Source of the DNA: Candidatus Latescibacterota bacterium
GTDB taxonomy: Bacteria > Latescibacterota > UBA2968
Assembly: GCA_022824945.1 (NCBI GenBank)
Contig: JAJDYX010000051.1
Span: forward strand, 1-64,000
Reading direction: 5' to 3'
Length of the DNA stretch: 64,000 nucleotides
The position numbers and the translations under genes were made by a program. Positions 25,626 through 34,852 of this stretch are shown piece after piece (position 1 is the first letter of the stretch; each line of letters starts with the position of its first letter). The notes under the pieces were generated by a model. That model had not been told where the DNA came from. It worked only from the letters and a program-made list of their open reading frames with translations, and made no database searches.

Positions 25626-26507
25626 GCAAGCACACGACCGACAAAAAATCGCATCCAGGTTCTGAAACGAGAGTACGATATCTTGCGTCAGGGTAAGGAA
25701 TCGCTACTGTCGATGATTGACGAAGTAGAGATACCCGAGAGTGTGTACAACTCGAACGCGATTGAAAACTCCACCCTCACTCTCAATGAAACAGAGAAAA
25801 TCCTGTTGGAGCAGGTGCTATCTCGGAATGTATCTGTGCGGGAAGTCTTTGAGGCGAAAAACCTGGCTCGTGTCACAGAATATAAACGCAACAGAGCGAA
25901 AGATAGCGAACTGAACAAAGACCTGATGCTACTCTTGCATCAGATGCTTATCGGCGGTATTAATGATGACATTGCAGGTCGCTTTCGGCGGCAGGGAGAG
26001 TACGTGCGGGTGGGCACTCATATTGCGCCTGCACCCGAGCATGTAGAACGCATGATCGATAATATCCTCGTCGAGTATTCCAGCGACCTCGACACCTACT
26101 TCCTGGATAAAATTGCCCGATTTCATCTGGATTTCGAGACCATCCATCCCTTTTGCGACGGCAATGGCCGCATGGGGCGGGTCATTATCAATTTTCAACT
26201 CCTGCAACTCGGTCTGCCGCGCCTTATCATTCGCAACTCGGAGAAAGAGACGTACTATAGGGCATTCAGAGACTACGGAGATAGCAGAACGACCAGAACG
26301 ATGGAAGGGATTCTATCGCTGGCACTCACAGAGTCGCTGCACAAGCGACTGAGCTATCTGAGGGGAGAGGTAATCATCAAGCTATCGGATTACATCAGAC
26401 AACATGGACTCTCGGCACCCGCTGTCACCAACGCCGCCCGCCGCCAGACCATTCCCGCTTTTCGCGAGAAGGGAGTATGGAAGATCGGGCAAGAGTTCAT
26501 CCACTGA
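25623..26507 (+). CDS. Fic family protein, class II, with C-terminal winged helix
   Basis: A 294-aa protein. The catalytic loop HPFCDGNGRMGR begins at His175 and is complete. The inhibitory helix motif (S/T)xxxE(G/N) is present N-terminal to it as S44-N-A-I-E48-N49, which defines class II, self-inhibited Fic enzymes. These usually transfer AMP to target proteins. The C-terminal about 70 residues read as a winged helix (IIKLSDYIRQHGLSAPAVTNAARRQ). With the repeat operators at its own promoter, autoregulation is likely. Targets are unknown. Confidence 0.9.
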   Translation: MASTRPTKNRIQVLKREYDILRQGKESLLSMIDEVEIPESVYNSNAIENSTLTLNETEKILLEQVLSRNVSVREVFEAKNLARVTEYKRNRAKDSELNKDLMLLLHQMLIGGINDDIAGRFRRQGEYVRVGTHIAPAPEHVERMIDNILVEYSSDLDTYFLDKIARFHLDFETIHPFCDGNGRMGRVIINFQLLQLGLPRLIIRNSEKETYYRAFRDYGDSRTTRTMEGILSLALTESLHKRLSYLRGEVIIKLSDYIRQHGLSAPAVTNAARRQTIPAFREKGVWKIGQEFIH

Positions 26508-26542
26508 ACCGGAAATTGGTCATGGACAAAGGTGTTGCGAAA

Positions 26543-27170
26543 TCAAGCCATTGGCCTTTTCGACAAGTCCAGTTCCGCGGAATCTCGTGGGGACGCAAGC
26601 TCAGCCCCTGGTCTGGATGGTTCCATGAACGTAATGGCCTCATAGAAATCGTCCAACGCGACAAACACACCGTTTTTCTGCGCCCACTTGCGCATCCGCT
26701 GGTTGCAGGAATGCGCCCAGGAAAGAATTTCCACCCGCCAACCGCGCTTGTGCATGCGCTCCAATGTACCTGTGAAAACCCGCGCCTTCCAGATAACCCG
26801 CGCCATCACCCATCAACAACACCACAATACCCGGATTCCCGTTATAATCCAGCGCATCTTCAAGCATCCTCAACTGCAACACCCGGTCGGGCATCTCCTG
26901 TTCACCACGCGCAGATTCGCCCCGGTCAAATAGATGAACCTCCACCCCCTTGCTCTCCATCCGATTCCACAACTGGCGCATCTCTGGCGGCACAGAGCCA
27001 GCGGCAAATGCCTTCTTCAAAGGGCGGTCAGCATGCGCCAGGCGCAGTATATTGTCAACGTTAATACGCACGCGATAACGGGCATTGGGGCCTTCGCGTC
27101 GCTCCTGTGCCAACCGTTGTGCCTCATGAAAAATATTGGAATTATCCCAATAAATGAAAACACTGTCCAT
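26543..27170 (-). pseudogene. NYN-domain protein gene with a +1 frameshift
   Basis: From ATG 27170 the frame gives MDSVFIYWDNSNIFHEAQ, an NYN (PIN-like RNase) start with the acidic DN pair, and later GIVVLLMGDGAGYLEGAGF with the second acidic site. Near 26768 the reading breaks: the continuation RTLERMHKRGWRVEILSW through NGVFVALDDFYEAI is found one frame away and runs to a stop at 26543. Removing one base near 26768 restores a full-length protein of about 208 residues. The frame in the present sequence instead ends at 26640 with an unrelated tail. It may be a pseudogene, a sequencing error, or a frameshifted gene. Confidence 0.8.
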
Positions 27171-27218
27171 GCCAAACCACCACCTATGATCTGAGAAAAT
27201 AGCAAAAAACCTTCTGGG

Positions 27219-27268
27219 TCGCGGCTAAAGCATGTCCCTGCATGGTGTAAGCAGGGACCATGCCGCGA
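27219..27268. repeat. REP-like palindromic element
   Basis: Nested inverted repeats: outer TCGCGGC (27219-27225) and GCCGCGA (27262-27268), inner GTCCCTGC (27234-27241) and GCAGGGAC (27251-27258). It resembles the element at 34001-34025 (both lie in CTGGRTYGCGGC ... GCCGCRATGAC context). The rest of the 27171-27375 gap shows nothing else. Confidence 0.6.
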
Positions 27269-27375
27269 TGACAGGCACAACCTTCTGGATTACTGGCGTT
27301 GTCCTGCGCGTGTATGAATATACCCAAAAAACTCCTGAATGACTACTTACCTATCCTAAACAGGCGCACACTACA

Positions 27376-29004
27376 TCACGTCGGGACATTCGGCTCTGCC
27401 TTGGTCATCACCTCCAGCACAGCGGTTTTGCCCTCTCTATTCGCCGCGAGTGCGCGGTGAATCGCGGGCGCGAGTTCGTCAGGCGTATCCACGCGCTCTG
27501 CCTGCGCGCCCAACCCCGCGCTCACCTGGGTGTAATTCCCGCTCAACTCATTGCTCCCAAAGCGATCTGAAGCATAAGGCATATGCGAATCGTACTTCGT
27601 CATCACCCCATTATTGAGCACAACCGTAAAAATCGGAATCTCTGCCCGAACAGCCGTCTCCAGATCCAGCCCTGCCATCCCAAACGCGGCATCGCCCATC
27701 AAATTGATCACCTGCTTCTCCGGCGCGGCCAACTTCGCGCCCACTGCCAGACCCAGGCCATAGCCCAACTGCGTTGACTTGCCCCATCCCAGGTACCCGC
27801 GCGGCGTCACCGGTTTCCACGTAGGAACGAGTTGATCCCGCGGATACCCCGAATCGTGGGTAATAATCGTATTGCCCACATCGACCGCATTTTCCAACTC
27901 TCGAATCACCCGATACGGACTGATCGGAATCTCATCCGACGTAAAATGCGGCTCCCACAGATCGGCAAACTCCCGGGTCACAGCCGCAACCCGGTCTTCA
28001 GCATCGTTCTCACGCCCCCCCTCGCCAACCTGTCGCTTAACCTCTTCAATCATCTGCCGCAACACCAGCTTCGCATCCCCCAGCGCCCCCACTGCAACCT
28101 CGAAATCCTTGCCTATATCCTCGGCGCAATTCGTCACCTGACCCAGGGGAACCCCCTCTGGCATCGGCGTGGTAAATGTATTGCGCGTAAAACTCGTACC
28201 GATCCCCAGCCCAAAATCCATCGACGCCAAAAACCGCTTAACCATCAACGTATAGGTGTGTCCGCCAGTACCCAGTGATAGCGGATGCGTCTCTGGAAAA
28301 ACACTCTTACCCGCAAGCGTCGTCATCACTGGAACACTCGCCAACTCGGCAAACGCGATCAACTCCTCCGTCGCCTCGGCATACAACACCCCCTGCCCGG
28401 CAATAATAACCGGACGCGAAGCCTTGAGAAGATCTGTAACCATATCGCGCACATCTTCAGACGCAGCAGCAGAGCGTCGGACCTGAACCGGCGTATAATC
28501 GACCTCCTCGCCTGGATATTCGGCAGCCATAGCCTCCCTATGCATCTCCAACAACACGGGACCCAAACGCCCGCTCTTCAACTGCACAACCGCGCGACGC
28601 ATCATAGCCGGAATATCTTCTACCTCGAATATTTGAGCCGCCCACTTCGTAACATGACGGTAATTCCGCACCGCTTCAAACGTGGGATGAATGCCCTGAC
28701 GCGACAGTGCTTCTCCGCCGGGCAAATGCAACACAGGCACCGAATCTGCATACGCCTGTGCCACGCCCCCAAAAGCATTCTCCGCGCCGGGACCTTGCTG
28801 CATCGTAAAAACGCCAAACTTCTTTCCATTGGACACGCGACTAAAACCATCGGCCATATTGACACCAGCGCGCTCCTGACGACAAATAATAGGGGTAATC
28901 CCCGCCTTCGCTGCGACCTCGATCAGTGTCTGATGGGGAAATGCCACCAGAAACTCAACGCCTTCTGCCTTGAGCACACGCGCCATAGCATCGTAACCAG
29001 TCAT
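27376..29004 (-). CDS. Acetolactate-synthase-like ThDP-dependent enzyme
   Basis: A 542-aa protein from ATG 29004 (ACGGAG upstream). The N-domain holds the catalytic Glu in CRQERAGVNMADGFSR. The central domain has the TPP-enzyme M fold. The C-domain has the ThDP/Mg motif LMGDAAFGMAGLDLETAV...VVLNN. It resembles large subunits of acetolactate synthase or related decarboxylases, but no small subunit and no branched-chain genes are nearby, so ilvB is not assigned. It probably acts on a 2-keto acid in the catabolic cluster that follows on the other strand. Confidence 0.85.
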   Translation of the reverse strand: MTGYDAMARVLKAEGVEFLVAFPHQTLIEVAAKAGITPIICRQERAGVNMADGFSRVSNGKKFGVFTMQQGPGAENAFGGVAQAYADSVPVLHLPGGEALSRQGIHPTFEAVRNYRHVTKWAAQIFEVEDIPAMMRRAVVQLKSGRLGPVLLEMHREAMAAEYPGEEVDYTPVQVRRSAAASEDVRDMVTDLLKASRPVIIAGQGVLYAEATEELIAFAELASVPVMTTLAGKSVFPETHPLSLGTGGHTYTLMVKRFLASMDFGLGIGTSFTRNTFTTPMPEGVPLGQVTNCAEDIGKDFEVAVGALGDAKLVLRQMIEEVKRQVGEGGRENDAEDRVAAVTREFADLWEPHFTSDEIPISPYRVIRELENAVDVGNTIITHDSGYPRDQLVPTWKPVTPRGYLGWGKSTQLGYGLGLAVGAKLAAPEKQVINLMGDAAFGMAGLDLETAVRAEIPIFTVVLNNGVMTKYDSHMPYASDRFGSNELSGNYTQVSAGLGAQAERVDTPDELAPAIHRALAANREGKTAVLEVMTKAEPNVPT

Positions 29005-29135
29005 GAAAATCTCCGTTTTGTGTATTGTGAAAAATGGATAAATTGTTACCTTATGCAGGGTCGGAGCCAAAGATATTCTGATTGCACGAATAATACAATG
29101 GGATTTTGAGACGCCACATCATTTAATCTATCATC

Positions 29136-29813
29136 ATGCACAACTCTCCAGCGGATACCTGTCCGCTTTGCAAAAGCCAGAACACAACCCACTATCTCCG
29201 CGACGCACTCAGAGAATATCTGACCTGTACGGAATGCGCTCTGGTCTTTGTCCCCAAAACTTTTCACCTATCGGAACAAGAGGAAAAACAGCGCTACGAC
29301 CTGCACAAAAATGACCCCACAGACCTACAATACAGAGCATTTTTATCGCGGATTTGCAACCCCCTGAAAGCGCGCCTGTACAAACGCGCGCACGGCCTGG
29401 ATTTTGGATGCGGTCCCGGACCAACATTATCCCTTATGCTTCAAGAGCATGGACATACCGTCGAAATATACGACAAATTTTACGCGCACAACCCCAAAGT
29501 CTTCCAGCGCGAATACGACTTTGTAACCGCAACAGAAGTCGTCGAACACCTGAAAAACCCGCAATATGAATTACAAAGACTTTATCGCCTTGTTAAACCC
29601 GGCGGCATACTCGGCATCATGACCAAACTCGCAATCGACAAATCCGCATTTGAAAATTGGCATTACAAAAGAGACCCAACACACATCTGTTTTTTTTCAA
29701 AAACAACATTTGAATGGTTGGGAAAAATCTGGCAATCAAAAATCGAATTCATCGGAGCCGATGTGATCTTAATCCACAAAACAGGAAAAGGACCCAGATG
29801 GAAAAATCATTAG
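29136..29813 (+). CDS. Class I SAM-dependent methyltransferase with zinc ribbon
   Basis: A 225-aa protein. A Cys4 ribbon (CPLCKSQN and CTECALVF) occupies residues 9-37. A Methyltransf_12/23-type Rossmann fold follows: LDFGCGPGPTLSLM (SAM motif I), TATEVVEHLKNP (motif II/acidic), LVKPGGILGIMTKL. The arrangement of ribbon plus methylase is common in sugar or small-molecule C-methyltransferases. The last 16 bp overlap the next gene. Substrate unknown. Confidence 0.85.
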   Translation: MHNSPADTCPLCKSQNTTHYLRDALREYLTCTECALVFVPKTFHLSEQEEKQRYDLHKNDPTDLQYRAFLSRICNPLKARLYKRAHGLDFGCGPGPTLSLMLQEHGHTVEIYDKFYAHNPKVFQREYDFVTATEVVEHLKNPQYELQRLYRLVKPGGILGIMTKLAIDKSAFENWHYKRDPTHICFFSKTTFEWLGKIWQSKIEFIGADVILIHKTGKGPRWKNH

Positions 29814-30787
29814 ACGCAAAACTCGCCGACATACGCAACAACCCCAACAGCGATGCATTTATCATCGCGTATGCCGCTGATCCCGACATGTCAAAAGGCA
29901 TTGCAACACTCACAGATGCCACACCATCCATACAAGCCTATTACGATGACCTTGTAGATATCACTGAACAAGCAAAAATCGATGTGTTATTGACCTCTGT
30001 CTCCACCATGGACGTCCTGGCACGAGAAAAACGACTCTTTGACACATCCCCCGTAACACCTGCCGTACGCGCCAACGACACAACCGACCTGTGGGATGCA
30101 ACAGGCGCCGAATACACCTCTTTGCCATCCCGCCCCTTTTCTTCGCCCACAATTGAAGAAGCGCAATACGGCACGCTATTGCCCCAACCCGACCAGAAAC
30201 CAGACATCGACCTCGGCCTTTACTCCGTCACATTCAATAACAACCTGGACGCAGACTGGCTCACACTAACAGAGTTCAAAGCCTTCAGAACAGAAGCCAT
30301 ACGCAAAGGATTTCGATACTTCCTCGAAGTCTTTAACCCCAATGTATCGGACTGTGGGGTGCGTCCAGAAGACATCCCCACATACGTAAATGACCAGATC
30401 GCCCGGATGCTCGCCGGCATACCCCGCGCATCGCGACCCGAATTTTTGAAAATCGCCTACAATGGTCCAGAAGCTATGGAGAGCCTTGTCAATTACGATT
30501 CCACAGTCGTCGGCATCCTCGGCGGGCCAACGAGCACCACGTACGATTCATTCAAGCTCATATCCGAAGCCAAAAAATACGGTGCCCGCGTCGCCCTCTT
30601 TGGTCGCCGCATCAAAGGCGCCGAAAATCCCAGAGCATTTGTCGAAGTCCTGCGCGATATCGCAGACGGCCTTATCAGCCCGGAAGAAGGGGTTAAAATC
30701 TATCGAAACACACTCAAAAAACTTGGCATTGCGCCATTGAGAAATTTTGAAGACGATATGGTACTCTTCACGCCGGGACTGGTATAA
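29798..30787 (+). CDS. Unidentified 329-aa protein, possible aldolase-like barrel
   Basis: ATG 29798 follows AGGAAAAGGA and overlaps the methyltransferase stop, so translation is probably coupled. The protein is soluble. Segments such as YSVTFNNNLDADWLTLTEF, FRYFLEVFNPN, FLKIAYNGPEAMESL, VVGILGGPTSTTYDSFKLI and GARVALFGRRIKGAENP read as beta-alpha units of a TIM barrel. The Lys in LKIAYNGP and the GGP loop resemble class I aldolase sites, but this is weak. No named family is claimed. Neighbours suggest sugar or sugar-acid metabolism. Confidence 0.6.
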   Translation: MEKSLDAKLADIRNNPNSDAFIIAYAADPDMSKGIATLTDATPSIQAYYDDLVDITEQAKIDVLLTSVSTMDVLAREKRLFDTSPVTPAVRANDTTDLWDATGAEYTSLPSRPFSSPTIEEAQYGTLLPQPDQKPDIDLGLYSVTFNNNLDADWLTLTEFKAFRTEAIRKGFRYFLEVFNPNVSDCGVRPEDIPTYVNDQIARMLAGIPRASRPEFLKIAYNGPEAMESLVNYDSTVVGILGGPTSTTYDSFKLISEAKKYGARVALFGRRIKGAENPRAFVEVLRDIADGLISPEEGVKIYRNTLKKLGIAPLRNFEDDMVLFTPGLV

Positions 30788-30801
30788 CGAGGAAAAATAA
30801 C

Positions 30802-31770
30802 ATGCGCGTCACGCGGCTACTCAATGCACCCATTATCACCCCGGATTTGCACCCCAGCATCGGACACAACATCCAGGGACCCTCGCTAATCCGCGTACCC
30901 GACTGGGTACCCGAACCACTCGGAATGTACTACCTCTACTTTGCCGACCACAAAGGCAGGTACATCCGCCTCGCATACACAGATGACCTGCGCGGACCAT
31001 GGAAAATACATCCACCGGGCACCCTGCAACTCGCCGACTCCTATTTCCCCACACAACCACTCACAGCATCAGAAAAAGACATAGGGAAAATCAACGCCCG
31101 CTGGCTTGCAGAAAAAGGCCCACAAAAAATATCCCACGACCTCCTGACAGAAGCCACCACACCGCATATTGCATCACCTGATGTACACGTCAACCACACC
31201 GACCAAACCATTATCATGTACTATCACGGCCTCGAAAAACTCGCACACCAAATCAGCCGCGTCGCCACATCTACCGACGGCATCAATTTCATGGCACGCC
31301 CAGAAACCTTCGCCAAAAGCTATCTCAGAATCTTTCAACACGCGGATTATTTCTATGGCATGGCAATGCCGGGCCAATTTTATCGATCTGCTGACGGATT
31401 CTCCCGCTTTGAAGAAGGCCCATTGCTATTCAACAAAAACATGCGCCACGCGGCTCTATTAAAACGCGAAAATACCCTGTACGTATTCTGGTCGCAGGTC
31501 GGAGACGTGCCCGAAAGCATATTGCTCAGCACCATTGACATCTCGGCTGGCTGGCAAAATTGGCGTGAAACAGAAAGCATAGAAATCTTGCGCCCAGAAC
31601 ATCCATGGGAAGGCGCGGACGCCCCTCTGGAACCCTCTATCCGAAGCGTGGCTTATGGACACGTCAACCAGTTGCGCGACCCGGCAATCTATGAAGAAAA
31701 TGATCACATCTATTTGCTATATGCCGTCGCAGGAGAAAGCGGCATAGCCATCGCCGAAGTGGAACTATAG
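30802..31770 (+). CDS. GH43-like five-bladed beta-propeller protein
   Basis: A 322-aa protein without a signal peptide. It shows repeated propeller strands: GMYYLYFADHKGRYIRLAYTDDL, IIMYYHGLEKLAHQISRVATS, LYVFWSQVGD, IYLLYAVAGESGIAIAEVEL. The pattern YYLYFADH...AxSxD(G/L) matches GH43/GH32-type glycosidases and related phosphorylases (GH130). Catalytic acids cannot be fixed with confidence. The ATG follows GAGGAA, 14 bp after the preceding gene. It probably acts on an oligosaccharide in the cytoplasm. Confidence 0.7.
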   Translation: MRVTRLLNAPIITPDLHPSIGHNIQGPSLIRVPDWVPEPLGMYYLYFADHKGRYIRLAYTDDLRGPWKIHPPGTLQLADSYFPTQPLTASEKDIGKINARWLAEKGPQKISHDLLTEATTPHIASPDVHVNHTDQTIIMYYHGLEKLAHQISRVATSTDGINFMARPETFAKSYLRIFQHADYFYGMAMPGQFYRSADGFSRFEEGPLLFNKNMRHAALLKRENTLYVFWSQVGDVPESILLSTIDISAGWQNWRETESIEILRPEHPWEGADAPLEPSIRSVAYGHVNQLRDPAIYEENDHIYLLYAVAGESGIAIAEVEL

Positions 31771-31801
31771 ATCAAACCATCTATTCACTGTGAGGGTAAT
31801 C

Positions 31802-32920
31802 ATGTCAGATTTACACCCCGACAAACTCCTGGAATACTCTGTCGTCTATACAGACCGCGCCCTCAACCACATGTCGCAATCCTTCCAGAGCGTAATGAAA
31901 GACATCTCTGCCACACTCAAAAAAGTGTATCACGCCAGCGCGGTCATCGTCGTACCCGGCAGTGGCACTTATGGCATGGAAGCCGTCGCGCGACAATTTG
32001 CCACAAACAAAAATTGTCTTGTCATTCGCAATGGATGGTTCAGCTATCGCTGGACCCAAATTTTCGAAATGGGCGACATCCCATCCCAATCCACAGTCCT
32101 CAAAGCGCGGCGCACAGGCAATGACAAACACGCCCCATTTGCACCTCCGCCCATCGAAGAAGTCACAGAGACAATCGCATCGGAAAAACCGGACTTTGTC
32201 TTCGCACCACACGTCGAAACCGCATCCGGGATCATACTCCCCGACGACTACATCCGTTCCGTAGCAGACGCCGTACACGCTATTGGCGGTCTCCTGATAT
32301 TGGACTGCATCGCCTCGGGAACAATCTGGGTCGATATGAAAGCCTGCGGTGTCGATATCCTCATCAGCGCCCCACAAAAAGGCTGGAGTGCCGCTGCGTG
32401 TTGCGGCCTCGTCATGCTCAGTTCTTCCGCACTGGAAAAAATTGAATCGACAACCAGCACCAGTTTCGCCTGCGACCTGCACAAATGGCTTCAAATCATG
32501 GAAGCCTATGAAGGTGGCGGCCATGCATATCACGCAACCATGCCCACGGACGCCCTCACCGTATTTCGCAACACAATGAAAGAAACCGAAAATTACGGCT
32601 TTGATAAAATATGCGCGCAACAACGAGAACTCGGCCACAAAGTTCGGGCACTCTTAAACAGCAAAGGCATAAAAAGCGTGGCAGCAGAAGGCTTCCAGGC
32701 ACCGGGAGTAGTCGTCAGCTACACGGAAGACCCCGACATACACACCGGCAAAAAATTCATGGATGTGGGCCTTCAAATCGCCGCTGGCGTACCATTACAA
32801 TGCGACGAACCAGAAGATTTTCAAACCTTCCGCCTGGGCCTGTTCGGACTGGACAAACTTCAAAACATCGACCGCACCGTCCAAAAACTCGACGACGCCC
32901 TATCGCAAATCATCCTTTGA
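31802..32920 (+). CDS. Class V aminotransferase
   Basis: A 372-aa PLP enzyme from ATG 31802 (GAGGG upstream). Family landmarks: GSGTYGMEAVARQF (phosphate-binding loop), HVETASGIILPDDYI, LLILDCIASGTIWVD with the PLP-contacting Asp, and SAPQKGWSA with the Schiff-base Lys. It resembles alanine-glyoxylate or serine-pyruvate aminotransferases. The 13-bp spacing to the next gene suggests an operon. The natural substrate is unknown. Confidence 0.87.
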   Translation: MSDLHPDKLLEYSVVYTDRALNHMSQSFQSVMKDISATLKKVYHASAVIVVPGSGTYGMEAVARQFATNKNCLVIRNGWFSYRWTQIFEMGDIPSQSTVLKARRTGNDKHAPFAPPPIEEVTETIASEKPDFVFAPHVETASGIILPDDYIRSVADAVHAIGGLLILDCIASGTIWVDMKACGVDILISAPQKGWSAAACCGLVMLSSSALEKIESTTSTSFACDLHKWLQIMEAYEGGGHAYHATMPTDALTVFRNTMKETENYGFDKICAQQRELGHKVRALLNSKGIKSVAAEGFQAPGVVVSYTEDPDIHTGKKFMDVGLQIAAGVPLQCDEPEDFQTFRLGLFGLDKLQNIDRTVQKLDDALSQIIL

Positions 32921-32933
32921 AAGGACACCTATC

Positions 32934-33914
32934 ATGTACGTAGGCACACAATACTTCGGCACATCAAAAATAGAAATGGAATTTCTATCTCGCCATGGCG
33001 TCACCCATTTTGATGCCACAGTAGATGGCATGGATGCCGACACCCTCACGCGGCACAGAGAAGATGCCGCCGCTTATGGGGTCGAACTCGAAATGATTCA
33101 CGTCCCCCCAATGGACAGCATCCCCATGGCAAAAGACCCGCAGCGCGACAAAGACATCGACCTGTTCTGTCAATACATCGAAAACGCGCACAAAGCCGGA
33201 CTGCGCGGCCTGAACTACAACTTCTGCGTCTTGCGCGCACCCTCGGGCGGCCTTGTACAGCGCACCGGACGCAGACCGGGTCGCGGCGGAACAACGTACA
33301 GCTCCTTTGTCCTCGCCGAATACGACAACGACACCCTCACCGAAGTCGGCCGCGTAAGCCGAGAAGAGGCTTTCGAACGGGCTGCATACTTTCTCGAACG
33401 CATAATACCCGTGGCCGAAGAATACAAAATACAGATGGCGTGTCACCTCAACGACCCGCCCTCACCCGTGCTAAACGGCATAGAAAAATGGAATTATCCC
33501 GTATTTGAAGGCCTGAAGCGATTCAGCGAACTGGTTGACAGCCCCTATCACGGATTCAATTTCTGCTGCGGCGTGGCCGCCGAAGGATTGGAAAACCCAG
33601 CCGAAGAACTCCCGCCCATCATCAAATATTTTGCAGAAAGAAAAAAAATCTTCAACGTACACTTCAGAAACATCCGCGGGGGCTTGCACGACTTTTGCGA
33701 AACCTGGCCAGACGAAGGCGACGTCAACATGTACGAAATCGTAAAAGTTTTACACCAGGCGGGCTATCCGTACATGCTCATGCCCGACCACGCCCCTCGC
33801 CACCCCGACGACGCGGCCCCCGAAGGCGTCTCGAGCCGCGTGACCCAGGCGTGGGCATTCCAGTTTGGGTACATCATCGCATTGATACAAGCAGTTGAAA
33901 ACGAGAGCAAATAG
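32934..33914 (+). CDS. Xylose-isomerase-like barrel protein, mannonate dehydratase-like
   Basis: A 326-aa protein from ATG 32934, preceded by AAAGGACACC. It is a TIM barrel of the AP-endonuclease 2/sugar isomerase type: LNYNFCVLRAPSGG, IQMACHLNDPPSP (likely metal ligands H, D), NFCCGVAAEG, IFNVHFRNIRGG with His, and YPYMLMPDHAPRHPDD. The HFRNIRG and DHxPR parts match mannonate dehydratase (UxuA), which turns D-mannonate into 2-keto-3-deoxygluconate. Active-site resemblance is good, but the protein is somewhat short for UxuA, so a related isomerase or epimerase is possible. Confidence 0.75.
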   Translation: MYVGTQYFGTSKIEMEFLSRHGVTHFDATVDGMDADTLTRHREDAAAYGVELEMIHVPPMDSIPMAKDPQRDKDIDLFCQYIENAHKAGLRGLNYNFCVLRAPSGGLVQRTGRRPGRGGTTYSSFVLAEYDNDTLTEVGRVSREEAFERAAYFLERIIPVAEEYKIQMACHLNDPPSPVLNGIEKWNYPVFEGLKRFSELVDSPYHGFNFCCGVAAEGLENPAEELPPIIKYFAERKKIFNVHFRNIRGGLHDFCETWPDEGDVNMYEIVKVLHQAGYPYMLMPDHAPRHPDDAAPEGVSSRVTQAWAFQFGYIIALIQAVENESK

Positions 33915-33929
33915 AACGCGAATAGACGG

Positions 33930-33981
33930 AGCGGTGTAAAACTGGTCGTTTCCCAGACCAGTTCATAGACGAACCCCGCCC
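33930..33981 (-). repeat. Interspersed palindromic element, copy 1
   Basis: The core AACTGGTC (33940-33947), 8-nt loop, GACCAGTT (33956-33963) is a perfect 8-bp inverted repeat. In reverse orientation its sequence matches the copy at 40649-40712 with one core mismatch, and flanking bases (GCTC, GCGGG, TT) also match. Confidence 0.7.
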
Positions 33982-34000
33982 AACCACCCAAAACCTCTGG

Positions 34001-34025
34001 ATTGCGGCTTACACCCTGCCGCAAT
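34001..34025. repeat. REP-like hairpin
   Basis: ATTGCGGC (34001-34008), a 9-nt loop and GCCGCAAT (34018-34025), followed by GACG. Similar in context and design to the element at 27219-27268. Confidence 0.6.
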
Positions 34026-34069
34026 GACGATGGATGGGATTGATCGCTGATTTTTGGCCACTGACCGTT

Positions 34070-34101
34070 GATTCGTAGATTCGTAGATTCGCTGATTCAT
34101 A
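34070..34101 (+). repeat. 8-bp tandem repeat GATTCGTA, four units
   Basis: GATTCGTA, GATTCGTA, GATTCGCT, GATTCATA in a row. The array ends 14 bp before the RraA-like start codon. Confidence 0.7.
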
Positions 34102-34114
34102 CACAGGAGAACAT

Positions 34115-34852
34115 ATGGCAATTGTACAACCCACCCCCGATCACGTATTGGACGAAGCAACGCGAGAAGCACTCAAGCGCGTGAACACAACCGCTGTGGT
34201 CGATGTGCTCGCGCGCAATGGCTACGACGCGCGGTACACGTATATGCCCAATCTGCAAACCATGAACCCCGGAGAACGATTGGTCGCCAGAGCAATCACC
34301 GTGCGCTTTGTGCCCTCGCGCCCCGACGCCGACGAAGAAAAACCAGACGGCGAAGAATCCCCTGAATACGCCGCCTTTGAACTCGCCGGTCCGGGCGACG
34401 TCATCGTCATGGAATCCATGCGCACCAAACTGATGTCCATTGGCGGAGACATCAAATTTCTACGCTTAAAACAGCGGGGCGTAGATGGACTGATCTGCGA
34501 TGGCGGCATCCGCGACATGCACACCGTCAAAGACTACGGCGTCATGTTGTGGGGATATGGCAAAACATCAAACCTCGGCACCCGCGTTGGAACGCCCTAT
34601 TCGACCAATGACTGGGTACAGGTCGATGGCGTTCTCGTCAGACCGGGAGACTACATCGTAGCCGACGACGACGGCGTAGTCGTCATCCCGCGCAAAGTCG
34701 CGCCAGAAATGGCTCAAAAAGCGATAGAATACGACGACCTCGAAGAATGGATCAGAAGACGCCTGGACACGGAAAACCTCTCCCCGGGCAAATACTATCC
34801 GCCGGATGAAGAAACATTCGAGCTGTATCGCAAATGGAAGAAGGAATTATGA
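34115..34852 (+). CDS. RraA-like/HMG-aldolase family protein
   Basis: A 245-aa protein of the RraA fold. Landmarks: TTAVVDVLARNGYDARY, GDVIVMESM, GGDIKFLRLKQRGVDGLICDGGIRDMHTVKDYG with the G-x-R-D motif typical of HMG/CHA aldolase-like members, and PGDYIVADDDGVVVIPR. The GGxRD region usually binds a divalent metal and an oxo-acid, so an aldolase or decarboxylase on a 4-hydroxy-2-oxo-acid is more likely than RNase E inhibition. AGGAGA precedes the ATG. Its stop overlaps the next start (ATGA). Confidence 0.82.
   Translation: MAIVQPTPDHVLDEATREALKRVNTTAVVDVLARNGYDARYTYMPNLQTMNPGERLVARAITVRFVPSRPDADEEKPDGEESPEYAAFELAGPGDVIVMESMRTKLMSIGGDIKFLRLKQRGVDGLICDGGIRDMHTVKDYGVMLWGYGKTSNLGTRVGTPYSTNDWVQVDGVLVRPGDYIVADDDGVVVIPRKVAPEMAQKAIEYDDLEEWIRRRLDTENLSPGKYYPPDEETFELYRKWKKEL

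Noticed and set aside
11811-27170. The accessory island as a prophage or integrative element
   Set aside because: No integrase, phage structural gene, attachment repeat or tRNA edge was seen.
27376-29004. Naming the ThDP enzyme ilvB
   Set aside because: No small subunit or branched-chain genes are nearby, and the family covers many decarboxylases.
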